Source of the DNA: a virus
Virus record (IMG/VR): IMGVR_UViG_3300032217_000845
Span: 61,777 to 125,776 of that record
Reading direction: 5' to 3' (one strand)
DNA length: 64,000 nt
Shown: positions 52,401 to 63,600 of the stretch, piece by piece
How the letters are laid out: each line of letters opens with the position of its first letter
Numbering within the stretch: the first letter of the stretch is position 1
Position numbers and translations under genes: made by a program
The notes under the pieces: model-generated
What the model was told of the DNA's origin: nothing
What the model saw: only the letters and a program-made list of their open reading frames with translations
Databases searched by the model: none

Positions 52401-53300
52401 AGCCTAGATAAGTACATGGCTGACTTAAATGCTCAAGTTAAAAAACAAGTCGACTGGGCTAGCAATATTTCAATGCTTCAGGGAGCTGTTGGTCAGGGTC
52501 TTATTAGTCAAGATACTCTTAACGACCTAAAGCTCAAGGGTGCGGCTGGTGCAGACTTAGTGGATTCTTTAGCTAAGAAATTTAAATCAGGAACTGCGAG
52601 TGCTAAAGCAGACCTTAAAAAATTCCAAGCAGCAACTGAAACATCAAAACTATTCTCTGATACAAATGTTGCAAGCGGTTTGACAGATGTGTTTGTCAAT
52701 CCAAAGAACACCACTGTTTTAGATATGGCCACTGCAAAAGTTGGTAAACAGGCTGGTGGAATTATGGCTGGCGAATATCGTAAAGAGATGGAAGCTAAAC
52801 TTAAAGCTGGTAAAGTTACCCTTCAACAAATTATGAAGGACCAGGGGATTAAAATGGAAGACATTAGTAAAGAAGTTCAAAAATTAAAAATTGAAGCAGA
52901 TGTTACTGTTAAGTACACTGGCGATACTGATGGCAAAAAGTTAGGTGGAATGATTGGCTACAAACTTGGTGGAATGATTCCTCGCTATGCCAACGGTAAA
53001 AGTCCTGGCTCGTTCCAAATGTTCCCTAATGGAATTCTTAAAGGCCCTGGCGGTCCTAGAAGTGACAGTATTCTTGCCCGTGTATCGCGCGACGAAATGG
53101 TTGTCAACGCTGAGTCAACTCGACGTAACAAAGATGTTCTTAACTACATCAACAAGGGTGGAGTTGTTAGTGCTGGCGGTGGTGGAAACTACAACTTATC
53201 ATTTGTTGTCAATGCGTCAGACGGTATGGATGAGACTCAGGTTGCTAGAATTGTCTTGAGACAACTAGACAGAACTTTAGGACTAGGAGCGTCTAAGTAA
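49473..53300 (+). CDS. Tape measure protein
   Basis: 1275 residues; sets tail length. ATG follows a perfect AAAGGAGGT. An amphipathic start (AVVGEAHILVRAITTGLKKDIEKGF) matches tape measures. Strongly hydrophobic spans lie at about 74-110, 560-600 and 708-735, and coiled-coil stretches at about 155-205. The end has Gly-rich GGMIPRYANGKSPGSFQMFPN and the common RDEMVVNAESTRRN close, typical of tape measures. If length follows the usual 1.5 angstrom per residue, the tail would be roughly 190 nm. Confidence 0.9.
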   Translation: MAVVGEAHILVRAITTGLKKDIEKGFQGVKGATEAAGKESSSGFSNEFAKGLKKFNNASQGAASSFHKLMRRANIFQAGIGVAASSLSALVGALGAFAGAAGGAAASGVALVGVMAQLKVATMVGKMAFKGVMEAVKAAGTQSGLTGKTIRELREEMQQLAFSAEEAALSEEKASLSLEKARENLARVQNLPPDNRARREAELAYQEADLAYRQAKDKHSDLMEQINDPQKKSGGAGAQDPYKDLTATQKAFAIYLKGIMPKMKSLREAAASSFLPELTKQMDAMMKNGFFQLLVTGFERVSQGLAEATKNFAGSAFDGTTKGSLAHFFESSRGTVGALGKVLGNMFKAFLGLMQAADPLIKRFVNFLDKKSFGLAESVGKNQGPLTTFFRNAGDAAASLGKIFGNVFKGLTSLITANIGPGSAGQGMLDWMAKGSEKWAQLQSSVSQNNMNNYFSQAVENFKSMWNAISGFASIFASLGNQPGVKEFWDTIAAGSGSIEKILMSMTAAGPGLADLISKVVEIVALFSDTKQIQAYIAVLTDMFRWFLEIGKMIKPIADALGPVIGVVGALVTSFLVLKKVTMIVYGTIYTFGKGLMFLRKAFMAIKAAQVAYTAAVTANTVATGANKAMKNAAIASSVKEAFMTSFGTKAKEKESLALATATIARQAQIITALEASGANGVLAASEVGVGTAATAAVPPVATLGATLMAAILPVLPIILAVVAAIALIVGAVAIFNAVQAKEAEDAQKRVGEAIKANVSMGKDIESQTIHAQNTWTAAISSTSLGTKSLAADVTNLHKQTKTLQTTQKSGWDWFWNATSGSEDLKEGLKNMGTQLGKLAKKDLKGAQQEFIRFANAQGASREELTVQMREMPEFQDELTKTAEKYGLLTDAMDENQKAAVLVDVATNSGAYAKAKAAEATENFNQKIREAASTFMDFEGPLQQNSEDVKKWAEAQAKHSKSATDTWKDYWDGQSFSLDKYMADLNAQVKKQVDWASNISMLQGAVGQGLISQDTLNDLKLKGAAGADLVDSLAKKFKSGTASAKADLKKFQAATETSKLFSDTNVASGLTDVFVNPKNTTVLDMATAKVGKQAGGIMAGEYRKEMEAKLKAGKVTLQQIMKDQGIKMEDISKEVQKLKIEADVTVKYTGDTDGKKLGGMIGYKLGGMIPRYANGKSPGSFQMFPNGILKGPGGPRSDSILARVSRDEMVVNAESTRRNKDVLNYINKGGVVSAGGGGNYNLSFVVNASDGMDETQVARIVLRQLDRTLGLGASK

Positions 53301-55639
53301 TGCCTACAAATCTAGTCTTTAATCCTACGTTCTCTGTCAATACCGACGGCTGGGGAGCAGCTAACTCTGCAACAATAACTCGTATTACAACCGATACATA
53401 TTTTGGTAGAGGTGCTCTACAGGTAACCCGTAGCGCAACTCAGTCGTGCGGTGCTTCTAGTGGGAATGCTCTCTTTGACGTTTCGTATGGTACAAGCTAT
53501 ACGGCTTCTGCTTATGTAAAGGTCCCTACTGGAAAAGCTAGCATTCTTGCTGACATCGTCATAAACTACTATAATTCTTCAAAAGTTTTTGTATCCAGTG
53601 TAACTGCTGGAGACACATCTCTATCAAGTACTGACGGCTGGACAAGACTATTCTTAAACTTTACTGTCTCTAATTCGACTGCAGTCTACGCAAGCGTGGC
53701 AATCCAGGATAATACTACTTCTCCAGTTTCTGGCGACACATTTCTTATTGATGCTGTAATGGTCTCCACCGGGTCGCTTCTAACTCCATTTGTAGAGCCG
53801 GAGCTCCCTCAGGCTGTAAAGAACCAAGCTGTAAACATTGCTCTTACCAAGCTGCCTCAGCCGCACTTAACTGGTATGAAGCTGAAGGGTGATGTTCGAA
53901 TCAATGGACTAACCCTGAATAGCGTTGATGAGAATGGTATTGTTTGGGTATGTCGTGATATTGAAGGCTGGTGGAACCTACCTAACGTAGAAGTTCCTGA
54001 TATTGCTCGTGGCTTAGATGATGGCTCTTACAATGTTCGTGGCCGCCGAACTTCTAGAAACATTAGTATTGAGGGCTCTATTCTAGTTCCAGACCCGTCT
54101 TGGACTGCAACTGCAAGACAGAAGTTGATGGAGACATTTAACCTTGTCTACAAAGGAGCATGGCTTTACGTAGATGAGTCACCTACTAAAGCAGCATTTG
54201 TGCGTCTGGTCGGACAGCCTACTATGTCAAATACAAATGCTCGTGGTCGTATTGACTTCAGTATTCCCCTACGTGCTGGTGACCCAATCAAATATGATTG
54301 GCAGGAAACTAACGCGAATGGGTATACTGCGGTTGGTTTATCAAACCTTATATCTAACCCTAGCTTTGGGTCTGGCTCTAACACTGAGTGGACAGCAACT
54401 GGCGGAACTGGAACCGCTAGCACCACATTTGCCTATGTAGGAGCATACTCTTATAGAATCAGTGCTACTGGCTCAACTACCATACAATTGTCTCTGTCAA
54501 GCACCGCATACTACCCAGCTGTTACAGAAGGATATACCTACACCTTCTCCATATACGGCAGAGATGCAGCTTCTCCAGACAATACCTCTGCGGTAATGAA
54601 TCCTAGAATTGTTTGGTATGACTCGTCTTATACTCGTATCTCTACCGTATTGGGCCCATTTACAGCACTAACAACTAGCTGGACCAGAATGTCAATCACT
54701 GCCACTGCCCCAGATAACGCAGCATACGCTCATTGCTACCTAGTAAGCACAGCCAACATTACAGCTTCAAGACTTGCCTATTTTGATGCTGCGTATTTTC
54801 AGCTATCTACTACCGCTACAGACTATGCATTTATTGGCGTCTCTAATCTTCCAATTACCAACTCTGGAAACGTCGATGTTGCTGCAGTCTACAAGCTAAC
54901 TGGTCCAATAACTGCGCCTGCGTACATTGTATCTAAATCTGGCAATACCACTCAAACGATAACTGTAAACACCAACCTTAGAGATACCACCGCTTCTTCT
55001 AGCATATCTGCCAGTGAGTTTAGTGCTGGGTACGCAACTTTGACAACATCTGCAACTAACTCATTCATGGTTGGAGATAAGGTCACCATCGACGCGTCAA
55101 ATAACTACTATGATGCTACTGCTGTAACTCTTACTGCGGTTACTGATACTTCAGTCAGCTACGCTAACCCGATTGCCAATGTTACCAGTATTACGCATGC
55201 TTCTAACCGAGCAGATGTGATTACAGCCACCGCTCATGGTTTAACTAGCGGAACTACTTTCTACATCAACGGTTCTAGTAATCCCGTATTTGACGGTGCC
55301 TACACTGTACTGTCATCTCCGTCTCCTGGAGCTACTACTTTCTCCTACACTAAAACTACTTCCGACCAGACTACTGGTTATGGTGGAGCTATGTCCCGTC
55401 AGATTGCGTACTCTTCTGGTACAACTGGAACAGTCACTCTGGCTCAGGTAGATACCCTTGAGATTGACACCTACAACAAGACAGTACTTTACCGAGGACT
55501 TCCTGATAGCTCCCGTTCTACTATTGCTGTAAATGTTGACTGGATTCAGCTGGCTCCCGGGGACAACTTACACACCTTCTCTAGAACTGGTGGAACAGGT
55601 TCAGCCGAGGTCAAATACCGCTCCGGCTGGATAGGGTAA
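53300..55639 (+). CDS. Distal tail protein with carbohydrate-binding-like modules
   Basis: 779 residues. Residues 1-165 (NLVFNPTFSVNTDGWGAANS..., FGRGALQVTRSA) resemble a CenC/CBM4-9 jelly roll. About 195-330 (VRINGLTLNSVDENGIVWVCRDIEGWW ... RRTSRNISIEGSI) is the Dit-like core that forms the hub at the tail tip. About 350-500 is a second jelly roll (SNLISNPSFGSGSNTEW). An FCCH-like unit (ATAHGLTSGTTFYINGSSNP) follows. Binding host wall sugars is likely for the extra domains. Overlaps the tape measure stop by one base. Confidence 0.75.
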   Translation: MPTNLVFNPTFSVNTDGWGAANSATITRITTDTYFGRGALQVTRSATQSCGASSGNALFDVSYGTSYTASAYVKVPTGKASILADIVINYYNSSKVFVSSVTAGDTSLSSTDGWTRLFLNFTVSNSTAVYASVAIQDNTTSPVSGDTFLIDAVMVSTGSLLTPFVEPELPQAVKNQAVNIALTKLPQPHLTGMKLKGDVRINGLTLNSVDENGIVWVCRDIEGWWNLPNVEVPDIARGLDDGSYNVRGRRTSRNISIEGSILVPDPSWTATARQKLMETFNLVYKGAWLYVDESPTKAAFVRLVGQPTMSNTNARGRIDFSIPLRAGDPIKYDWQETNANGYTAVGLSNLISNPSFGSGSNTEWTATGGTGTASTTFAYVGAYSYRISATGSTTIQLSLSSTAYYPAVTEGYTYTFSIYGRDAASPDNTSAVMNPRIVWYDSSYTRISTVLGPFTALTTSWTRMSITATAPDNAAYAHCYLVSTANITASRLAYFDAAYFQLSTTATDYAFIGVSNLPITNSGNVDVAAVYKLTGPITAPAYIVSKSGNTTQTITVNTNLRDTTASSSISASEFSAGYATLTTSATNSFMVGDKVTIDASNNYYDATAVTLTAVTDTSVSYANPIANVTSITHASNRADVITATAHGLTSGTTFYINGSSNPVFDGAYTVLSSPSPGATTFSYTKTTSDQTTGYGGAMSRQIAYSSGTTGTVTLAQVDTLEIDTYNKTVLYRGLPDSSRSTIAVNVDWIQLAPGDNLHTFSRTGGTGSAEVKYRSGWIG

Positions 55640-55676
55640 AATAGTCTTATAAAGACGACCCGACGTGAGGATGTAA

Positions 55677-58600
55677 ATGCCAGACTATCTTGCACCTGTA
55701 GACAGTGCACTTGGAGCACGCTACCGCTACTATACGGTTAACATTGTCACAAACACCGTTATTGGTGAAATCCCGTTTGAAGACGTTAGCTACGAGCGTT
55801 CCGTAAAGTCTCCTGGTGCTTTTGATGGCAAGATTACTATTTCTGACCAGACCAAAAATTTAGATTTATATAACTCTACGCTTCCTGGTAAGACCGCGCT
55901 TTATGTTGTTAGAGATGGCACTGCAGTTTGGGGCGGAATTATCTGGGGCAGAACCTATGACTTAAAAGGTCGTAGCCTAGCCGTATCTGCTAGCGAGTTT
56001 ACTAGCTACTTAAGTCACAGAATTGTTTGGAAGACCTACTCGCACAACTGCACTGCTCAGTTAATTAAAAAAACAACTGACGGCTATGTCCAAGTTGTTA
56101 TCCAAAACAAGGTTCTAAAATCTGCTCTAACGCTTGCCGATGCTAAAGGCAATCCTACTTATGTTTCAGTGAACTTTAGTGAAAATGTTTATCGAAAGTA
56201 CAGTGGAAACTATAAAGTAGTTGGCAAGTCTTCTTCTCCTGCTGCATCTGCAGACCCTGGAAGAGTATCTTTCTATATAGATATTCCAGCACTACCTAAA
56301 AAGTCTGTTGGTCTTTATGATGGTGTCGGCATCACATTGAAGGCAGATACATACGAGTTCCTACGTGACATCATTACGTCTACTCTTTCTGATTTTACAG
56401 ACATCGAGTTCCCTAACGAACTTATCGAACCTGGTATCAAGGTCCCTTACGAACTTGCGTCTAAGGAGCTTACTATAACTAATAGTTCTAACGGTGTTGC
56501 TACTATTGAAACTACAGCAGAGCACGACTTGGCTCCTGGTCAGCGAATTGAGTTAGTAAACGTTGACCCTATGCTAGATGGGTTCCAGACTATTTCGTCT
56601 GTACCTAACAAATTTAGTTTCCAGTTTGTGCTAACAAATCCAGTTAGTAAATACGACAAAATGTCTAGAGTATATCTAAGTGCTATTTCTCCTGCAGTAG
56701 CTTTGACATCTAGTGTTGATATGGTTAAGTACCGTAGAGTTATTCAATACTTATCGCAGTACGTTCGGTACGTGAGTAGGTCTAACGGTGTTATCACTGC
56801 AACATTTAACTCTATTCACAATTTTAAAAGAGGTGACAAGGTAGTTGTCAACTTTGAGAAAAACAGTGTTACTCAAAAAACTGAAGAAGTTAAGACTAAG
56901 AATACTGACGGAACAACCACTACAAAGAAAGAAGTAGTAAACACTTTTGACTTTGATAAGTACAACAACACTGTAACAGTCACTGCGGCTACTCCCACGA
57001 CTATCGAGTTCTTAGACCCAGACCCAGACCACGTATCCCCTGCGTATAACACTAAAGGTAATGTAACAGCATCAAAAAACTCTGTAAAGAATGCTGCACC
57101 ACTACCTCTTCTACAGCTATTTCCTCAGAACTCTTCTGGATACAACATTGGCGATGACATTCGTGTAGATGGCGTAGATGAGCCAAGCTGGCAATACCCA
57201 ATCTATGACGGCTATTACAGCGTTTATGATGTCAACCCTGGCACTACTTATGCGGTTACTAAATACAAAGCAGTCTCGGAATTTATTACTGATGATGAGG
57301 ACGACGATGACTCTAAGAGAACCGTTGCCTATATTTACTGCTCGACAGACCCTAATGTAGAAGCTGGAGATATGTTTGTAGTTGCTGGTATTACTGGCAC
57401 TCCATCCATGAACGGCGAGTATGAGGCTTTGTATGATTCAGTATATGACTCTGCTACTAGTTTATACATTGTAAAGTATGTAAAACAGATTGCTGCATTT
57501 AGCATTGTTGCGCAAGCAAGCGGTGCAACCATGGTTAAAAATGGTAACCAGTGGATTACCTATCAACCAAATACCAGCGAGCTTCGGTTTAGCCTAAAGA
57601 ATGAACCAGACGCTGACTCTGCTATTTCTCAATTCACCTACAATGCTGCTGAAGGCACTAAGAAAAACTCGGTTGGTCTAAAACTAAAATCTAGGCATGG
57701 GCTTAAAGTTGGCGATACCGTAAAGATTACTTATGGTAAGTCTGAAAAAGATGTAGACCAAAAGACTTATGGTGGTACCGTAATGGTCACTGCGGTCACT
57801 GACTACGATGAGTTCTACTACACTCTTATCGCAGGTAAACATACCAATAAGGCACCTAAAAAAGACGTTGACTGGACTGATAAAAGTGGAACAGTCACTA
57901 GAGATAAGCATGGCATTCTCACCCCCGCTTCTATCGAGGTAGAAATTGATGCTATACGTACAGATATTACTGCTGCGGGAGCTACGCAGGTTACTGTCTA
58001 CGCTCCAGACCACAACCTCAAAAAAGGCGACTACATTGCTGTAAATATAAATGCAGCTGACTATAAAGGTGTAAACACTGTAGCAAAGCCAGTCAAAGTA
58101 GCCTCTGTTGGTGCCAACTATTTTAGATACACCACCGGAACTGCAGTTATTCAAGGTGACACTTCTACTATTAGTCAAGTTGTCTATGCAAGCAATAACA
58201 AAACTTTAAAATTTAAGGCTAGTAAGTACGGAGCCTTAACAGCGTCTACCAAGACAGCAACTCTTTTAGAGCCTAAGCCAGCTACCGGATACGTTATTTT
58301 TACTACCTCTGCAAACCATAACATGGTAGTTGGTCAGAAAGCTACTGTTTCTGGTTTTGTTGACCCTACTTCATCTACAACTACTTCTGTTACACGTAAT
58401 CACACTATTTCTTCATTAAACTTTAACGCTGCTAAAAAGATTGTGACAATTGTATTTACCAGTAATCACAACTTAAGTCTTCTAAATGACCAAGGTGCGT
58501 CTTTTACCGTAAGCGGTGCCAACAGCGTAGCTTATAAATTTACTGGTACTGACCGAAATATTGATACCCCTATTAACTGGTTAAACGACACGCACACTAT

Positions 58601-60674
58601 TACCAGCATTCCTAATAAAAAAACTATAACTTTTCAGTACTTTGGTGCTAAATATAATTTTAATGTGTATGCAAACTCAAACGGTATTGGGTCTCCAACT
58701 ATTGTGCGAACTATTACTAATACACAAGTTACGTTTGACCCTCAGGATTTAACTGCGTTTAACTTTACTGCTGAAATTGCTGATGTCCCTAGTGCAACTA
58801 AGGTTATGTTCAAGTATCCAAGTTCAGCGGATAGTGCTCTTAGCTCGTCTATAAACTTGACCGGCTTAGGTATTTCAATTGTTGCGGCTGCGCGTAAAGC
58901 TACTGGTGCTGAGCAGCTAGAGGCTGGTGACTATGTATTCATCGACGGGTTTACCGATAGCGGTGAGAATAAGTATTCCAAACTAAACCGTGATGGCTAT
59001 AAAGTTAAGTCCATAGCAGCTATCTCTGGAGACGCCAACAACGTTTATGTAACTGTCGCCAACCCTGTAAGAGACGACTCTAAGTATGTTGGCTATGCCG
59101 ATAAGAGTTCAATTACTGGTGTAAAGATGTATCGCGGCTATGAGGTTGGCGGTAGTGCTTATGTGAGCATGACATCTCTTGACTCAGCGGACACCAAAAA
59201 TAGTTATGTTCTCAAGAACGTAGCTAGAGCATCTGGCTCTAATACTGCAACAGTTACCGTTGGAACGCATGACTTCTCTATTGGCGATTATGTAAATGTT
59301 GAAGTATACGCAGATAATCAAGATGCTTTTTCTCAAAATAATAGAGACTGCAAAATAACTGCCACCTCAAATACCACTATTTCTTACACTATGAAAGCTA
59401 ACAACAGTATTGAGCATATTTCTTACAGAGCTGGTAGAGCCACTCTTTACTTTAAAAATAGCGAGGCTGGTGCCCACAATTACACTGTAGGAGACGTAAT
59501 CACAATTGCTAGCATTCCTACATATACAGGATTTAATCGAACTGGTAGAACCGTAACTTCAACTGGTCCATTTAGCATTACTTATGCTTTGACAACCGCT
59601 GAGGCTGGTCGTACAAGCAAACTAGCTAAAACTGCAGTTACTGCTGGAACAGTTAGCAGAACATCTACTGCTGTGGTTGATAAGCAGGTGTATGGTGTTG
59701 TTACTCGAATTCCGGCTATCTATCGTAAACCTATTGCCTATGCCAGAACTTATGGAGAGTTCCCAACAAACGCTAGTATTGGTGGAATAACGTTTTCTAA
59801 TAATAACTACAGCACCAAGAATCAAGCTACTAGTCCTATTTATGGTAGTGACTTAAAAACAGTAGCCGAAATTCTTGACCAGTACTCAAACAGTATTACT
59901 GGTTTTGACTATAGAATTGATGTCTCTTTATCTACTGATGCTAGCGGAAATAAGTCATTTGGTAGAAGCTTTGTACTTATCCCTAACTACCCTCAGAGTT
60001 TGACTGACTATCTAAACACTCTTCCTGGAAATAAATTAGCTAAGGGTCAAGTTGCAAGACCTAGCGCGTTTGGGGCAGACAGGCTTGTCTTTGAATACCC
60101 TGGAAACATCTCCAATGTGAGCATGGCTGAAAAAGCTGAAAGCTCAGCTACGCGTATCTTTGTAAGCGGTAGCAATAGCAATGCAGGTTCTGGAACAGAG
60201 TCAGCCTATGCTGCAGCAGCCGATAAGGACTTGCTTGCTGATAACTGGCCACTGCTTGATAGAAAAGAAGCCGTTACTTGGCCTGCTCAAACAGCCAATA
60301 CCGCTACTGACACTACAAAGAGCAATAGTAGTTACACTGACGAGTGGGGAAACCATGACGATGAGACCGACTATCACGCCAGTGCCCTGAGATACCTAAA
60401 TGAGAGTAAGCCACCTGCTGGTGATTTTGTGATTAGCGTAAATGGTTCGCTAACTCCTGTTGTTGGCTCATATAACCCTGGTGAATGGTGCAGTATTATT
60501 ATTAATGATGACTTTGTAAAGACTCGTTTAAATAGCGTTCTTGAACCCCGAAAAGATGTAATTGTGCGAAAGATTGATGCTGTTAAGGTTGATGTACCTA
60601 ACAACCCTGCTTTCCCTGAGAACATCAGCCTCACCCTAGTTGCTGATTGGCAGGTGGACTCCGTTGGCAAGTAG
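55677..60674 (+). CDS. Giant minor tail protein with repeated beta modules
   Basis: 1665 residues. Residues 1-150 (IGEIPFEDVSYERSVKSPGAFDGKI ... AVWGGIIWGRTYDLKG) match baseplate hub-type siphovirus minor tail proteins, and the end (NISLTLVADWQVDSVG) also matches. Between them, about 1000 residues hold at least six FCCH-like beta units, each with an 'H.l..Gd.v.v' start and an 's...f.y' end. These insertions greatly enlarge the usual 500-600-residue protein. ATG after GTGAGGATGTAA. It likely forms the tail tip and contacts the cell surface. Confidence 0.75.
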   Translation: MPDYLAPVDSALGARYRYYTVNIVTNTVIGEIPFEDVSYERSVKSPGAFDGKITISDQTKNLDLYNSTLPGKTALYVVRDGTAVWGGIIWGRTYDLKGRSLAVSASEFTSYLSHRIVWKTYSHNCTAQLIKKTTDGYVQVVIQNKVLKSALTLADAKGNPTYVSVNFSENVYRKYSGNYKVVGKSSSPAASADPGRVSFYIDIPALPKKSVGLYDGVGITLKADTYEFLRDIITSTLSDFTDIEFPNELIEPGIKVPYELASKELTITNSSNGVATIETTAEHDLAPGQRIELVNVDPMLDGFQTISSVPNKFSFQFVLTNPVSKYDKMSRVYLSAISPAVALTSSVDMVKYRRVIQYLSQYVRYVSRSNGVITATFNSIHNFKRGDKVVVNFEKNSVTQKTEEVKTKNTDGTTTTKKEVVNTFDFDKYNNTVTVTAATPTTIEFLDPDPDHVSPAYNTKGNVTASKNSVKNAAPLPLLQLFPQNSSGYNIGDDIRVDGVDEPSWQYPIYDGYYSVYDVNPGTTYAVTKYKAVSEFITDDEDDDDSKRTVAYIYCSTDPNVEAGDMFVVAGITGTPSMNGEYEALYDSVYDSATSLYIVKYVKQIAAFSIVAQASGATMVKNGNQWITYQPNTSELRFSLKNEPDADSAISQFTYNAAEGTKKNSVGLKLKSRHGLKVGDTVKITYGKSEKDVDQKTYGGTVMVTAVTDYDEFYYTLIAGKHTNKAPKKDVDWTDKSGTVTRDKHGILTPASIEVEIDAIRTDITAAGATQVTVYAPDHNLKKGDYIAVNINAADYKGVNTVAKPVKVASVGANYFRYTTGTAVIQGDTSTISQVVYASNNKTLKFKASKYGALTASTKTATLLEPKPATGYVIFTTSANHNMVVGQKATVSGFVDPTSSTTTSVTRNHTISSLNFNAAKKIVTIVFTSNHNLSLLNDQGASFTVSGANSVAYKFTGTDRNIDTPINWLNDTHTITSIPNKKTITFQYFGAKYNFNVYANSNGIGSPTIVRTITNTQVTFDPQDLTAFNFTAEIADVPSATKVMFKYPSSADSALSSSINLTGLGISIVAAARKATGAEQLEAGDYVFIDGFTDSGENKYSKLNRDGYKVKSIAAISGDANNVYVTVANPVRDDSKYVGYADKSSITGVKMYRGYEVGGSAYVSMTSLDSADTKNSYVLKNVARASGSNTATVTVGTHDFSIGDYVNVEVYADNQDAFSQNNRDCKITATSNTTISYTMKANNSIEHISYRAGRATLYFKNSEAGAHNYTVGDVITIASIPTYTGFNRTGRTVTSTGPFSITYALTTAEAGRTSKLAKTAVTAGTVSRTSTAVVDKQVYGVVTRIPAIYRKPIAYARTYGEFPTNASIGGITFSNNNYSTKNQATSPIYGSDLKTVAEILDQYSNSITGFDYRIDVSLSTDASGNKSFGRSFVLIPNYPQSLTDYLNTLPGNKLAKGQVARPSAFGADRLVFEYPGNISNVSMAEKAESSATRIFVSGSNSNAGSGTESAYAAAADKDLLADNWPLLDRKEAVTWPAQTANTATDTTKSNSSYTDEWGNHDDETDYHASALRYLNESKPPAGDFVISVNGSLTPVVGSYNPGEWCSIIINDDFVKTRLNSVLEPRKDVIVRKIDAVKVDVPNNPAFPENISLTLVADWQVDSVGK

Positions 60675-60678
60675 AAGA

Positions 60679-63600
60679 ATGCAAAGAACTAAAAGCTTTA
60701 GTTCTTATGTAAATTCCTTAAATAGTGATGTTAACAATCTAAAATCTATAAATGATGTTACTAGTCTTAGTGCTGGAGCTATTAGTGGTAACAGTTTTTC
60801 TGAAGATATAACACTATTTGGAAGTTCCATAAAAAGCAGTGACTATGTTGGTGGCGAAGCTGGTTGGAAGATTGATAGCAGTGGTGTAGCTGAGTTTGCA
60901 GATGTCTATGTTCGTGGAGATATCAACGCTCAGACTGGAACTATTGGATACTGGAACATTAGCTCTCCTGGAGTTATTAGACGAATTGGTTCTGGTACTC
61001 AGTTTGGTACTTTCCTAGAGAGCGAAAACGTAGGCCCTACTGACGACTCTAAGACTTCTGGCGTCTATGTTGGTCTATTTAAGTCTTACTTTGAAAATCC
61101 TCTTCCTGTAACTAACATAAGACGCGTATCTAACGTAGCAACTATTACTGTTATTGATAGCGGTTTCCAGCCCGGTGATAGGGCAACTATTGCTGTGGTA
61201 GAGGACGCTACGTACAATAATGGCGGACTTCCGGTTACTATTATTTCAGTAACTGGTGACACAATTAGCTACATAAATACTGGTTCTGATTTTCCAGCTG
61301 CTGGTACTTTAGATACGGCTGACACTAGTGCTACGGGAACTGTAACATTCTACAACCCAGACATCGCTGGTCTGTACATCAAAGACTATGGTAAAGCTGA
61401 TATTGACTACGGGTACTTCTCTAGTGCTGGTCTAGCATTTGTTAGCGGTAGCCGAGTAAACCTGGTTTACAATCCTAGCTTTGAGTTCGTAAAGTCAGTT
61501 GATGTTACTGCCATAACTGGTAATGGCACTAATGTTACATACTCTACATCAGGAAGTAGCGGATTTGTTGGTGGTAAAAAGGTAACTGTTATTGGAGCAG
61601 ATAATACAACTTATAACGTAACTAATGCTACTATACAGTTTTCTAATACGGCTTCTTCTTTTTATATTGTTAGCTCTGCAACTGGTGCAACATCCACTGC
61701 TACGGCTTACTCAAAAGTTTCTACTGCATCTAGTTGGAACTATGCAGCTGCAACTACCGCGGCTATTGACCTAGTTGAGTTTAGTGCTCTTACAAATAAC
61801 TACTTAACTGCTAGTCAATATGGTGGAGCAGTTTCCTGGTCCAATACCATGTCATCTGCCTACAGAATAGAAGGAGTAGTTGCTTACGGTAAGGGATTAA
61901 CTTACAACTTATTCTCGAATGAACGTGTGCTAGCACTGTCTTATGACTCGTTTGTTGACTATAAGCCGTTTACTGCTGTAGCTACTGCAATGTATAAAAT
62001 CAATGGAACTCTTTCTCAGATGGGAATTACCACTTCGGGAGCTCACGGGCTTTCTGTTGGTGACCTAGTATATTGCGACTTTATTGCTTCGCTTCCTGAA
62101 GAAGACTGGGAATTTGGTTCTGGAATAGTTACAGTTGCTGCAGTGACGTCTGATACAACAATTAGAGTAAATAATCCTAATGGTAATGTACAGCCAACTT
62201 ATACCATTACTCCCGCAGCAATAAATGGCAGAAGTACCAGCATCTACAAAGCTATCAGTCCGGCTATCCCTCTTGACCAAATTTCTTTCAAGTTTCCTGG
62301 TGGGGCTTCTACATCTATTTCTAACGTTGCTAGTGCGGTAACTACAGCCAGCTGGAGCACAGTAAATAATAAGTATCTTGCTCAGGATGCAGAAGTTTGG
62401 ATGGCTGAGTATGTTAGACCTACAAATGGCATTCAACCACTAAAACCAGTATCCAAAGTTCCTATTTATGTAGATGCAGAAAAACTTAGATTAGAGTATG
62501 CAACTCTTGACTCTGCTAACTTTGCAAATGCTGTAAATATAACTTTGTCCATTCCGGCTCCTGTCTATCAACAAGTTAGAAACGTAAGCACTTACACTAC
62601 ATCTAACATTGCCTATATGAATTCGGTTGCTACCGCAACAGCCATCTCGGGTAACGGAACAACTGTAACCGTAACTGCGCCTAACAATTTTGCAGTTGGC
62701 GATAAAGTAACAATTACTGGAGCATCTACAGCTGCCTATAATACTATTATTAACTTACCAGTAGCTAGCGTCTCTTCGTCTTCTTTTACTGTTCTTAGCT
62801 CTGCAACTGGTGCAACATCTACTTGTACTGCCACTGCTTATAGACCAGTTCGTCAAATTATTGACTCGGTATCTTTATCTACCGAGCCTGTTGCATTCTA
62901 TGGTGACTCTTCGTCTGACTACGCGTGGGAAGACCCGACGCTGAATACGGCATCTCAAATCTCGATTCAAGACCCTAAGAAGTGGGTAGATATTGACCTA
63001 TCTACGCAAGCTGGGTACCTATCAAATCTTGACTACATAAGTCTTAAGCAATCTCGTTTAAATGAGCCTATGCTTGTTCAGCCTAGCATTGAAGCAGATG
63101 GGGACTATAGCTCTGACATTGGTAGCATATTCTCTCCAGACTATAACTATGAAAACTTAAAGCTTAGTAGCGGTATTATTTCTGTCTTTGACGGTGCTAA
63201 CTACAATAACTACGAGTCTCGTCACAACTTGGCTGCTTCAAAAACTAAAGCAGTAAATCAGTTGGTTGCATCTACATCTACTGACTCTTCGTCTATTACT
63301 CTACAAACTGATAGCCTTGGTGCTACTTCTATCCTTTTAGCTGCAAACTCTATTTCTGCAATTTCTGGGTCTACTCTTTACGTAAATACAATTAAAACAT
63401 TACCTACAATCCCTACTACTCCAGTAAGTTTCCCGACCGGTATAACTACGGCTGGCAACCTTACAGTGACTGGTGCTCTTACAGTCTCTGGCGGAACTAC
63501 TTACTCTGGTGCAACAACATATGAATTTCTAAGAATCACTGGTGCTGGTGGTACTGGTAGTGGTACGCATGGGTTCCAGCTAGGAGCGACCGCGGGTCTA

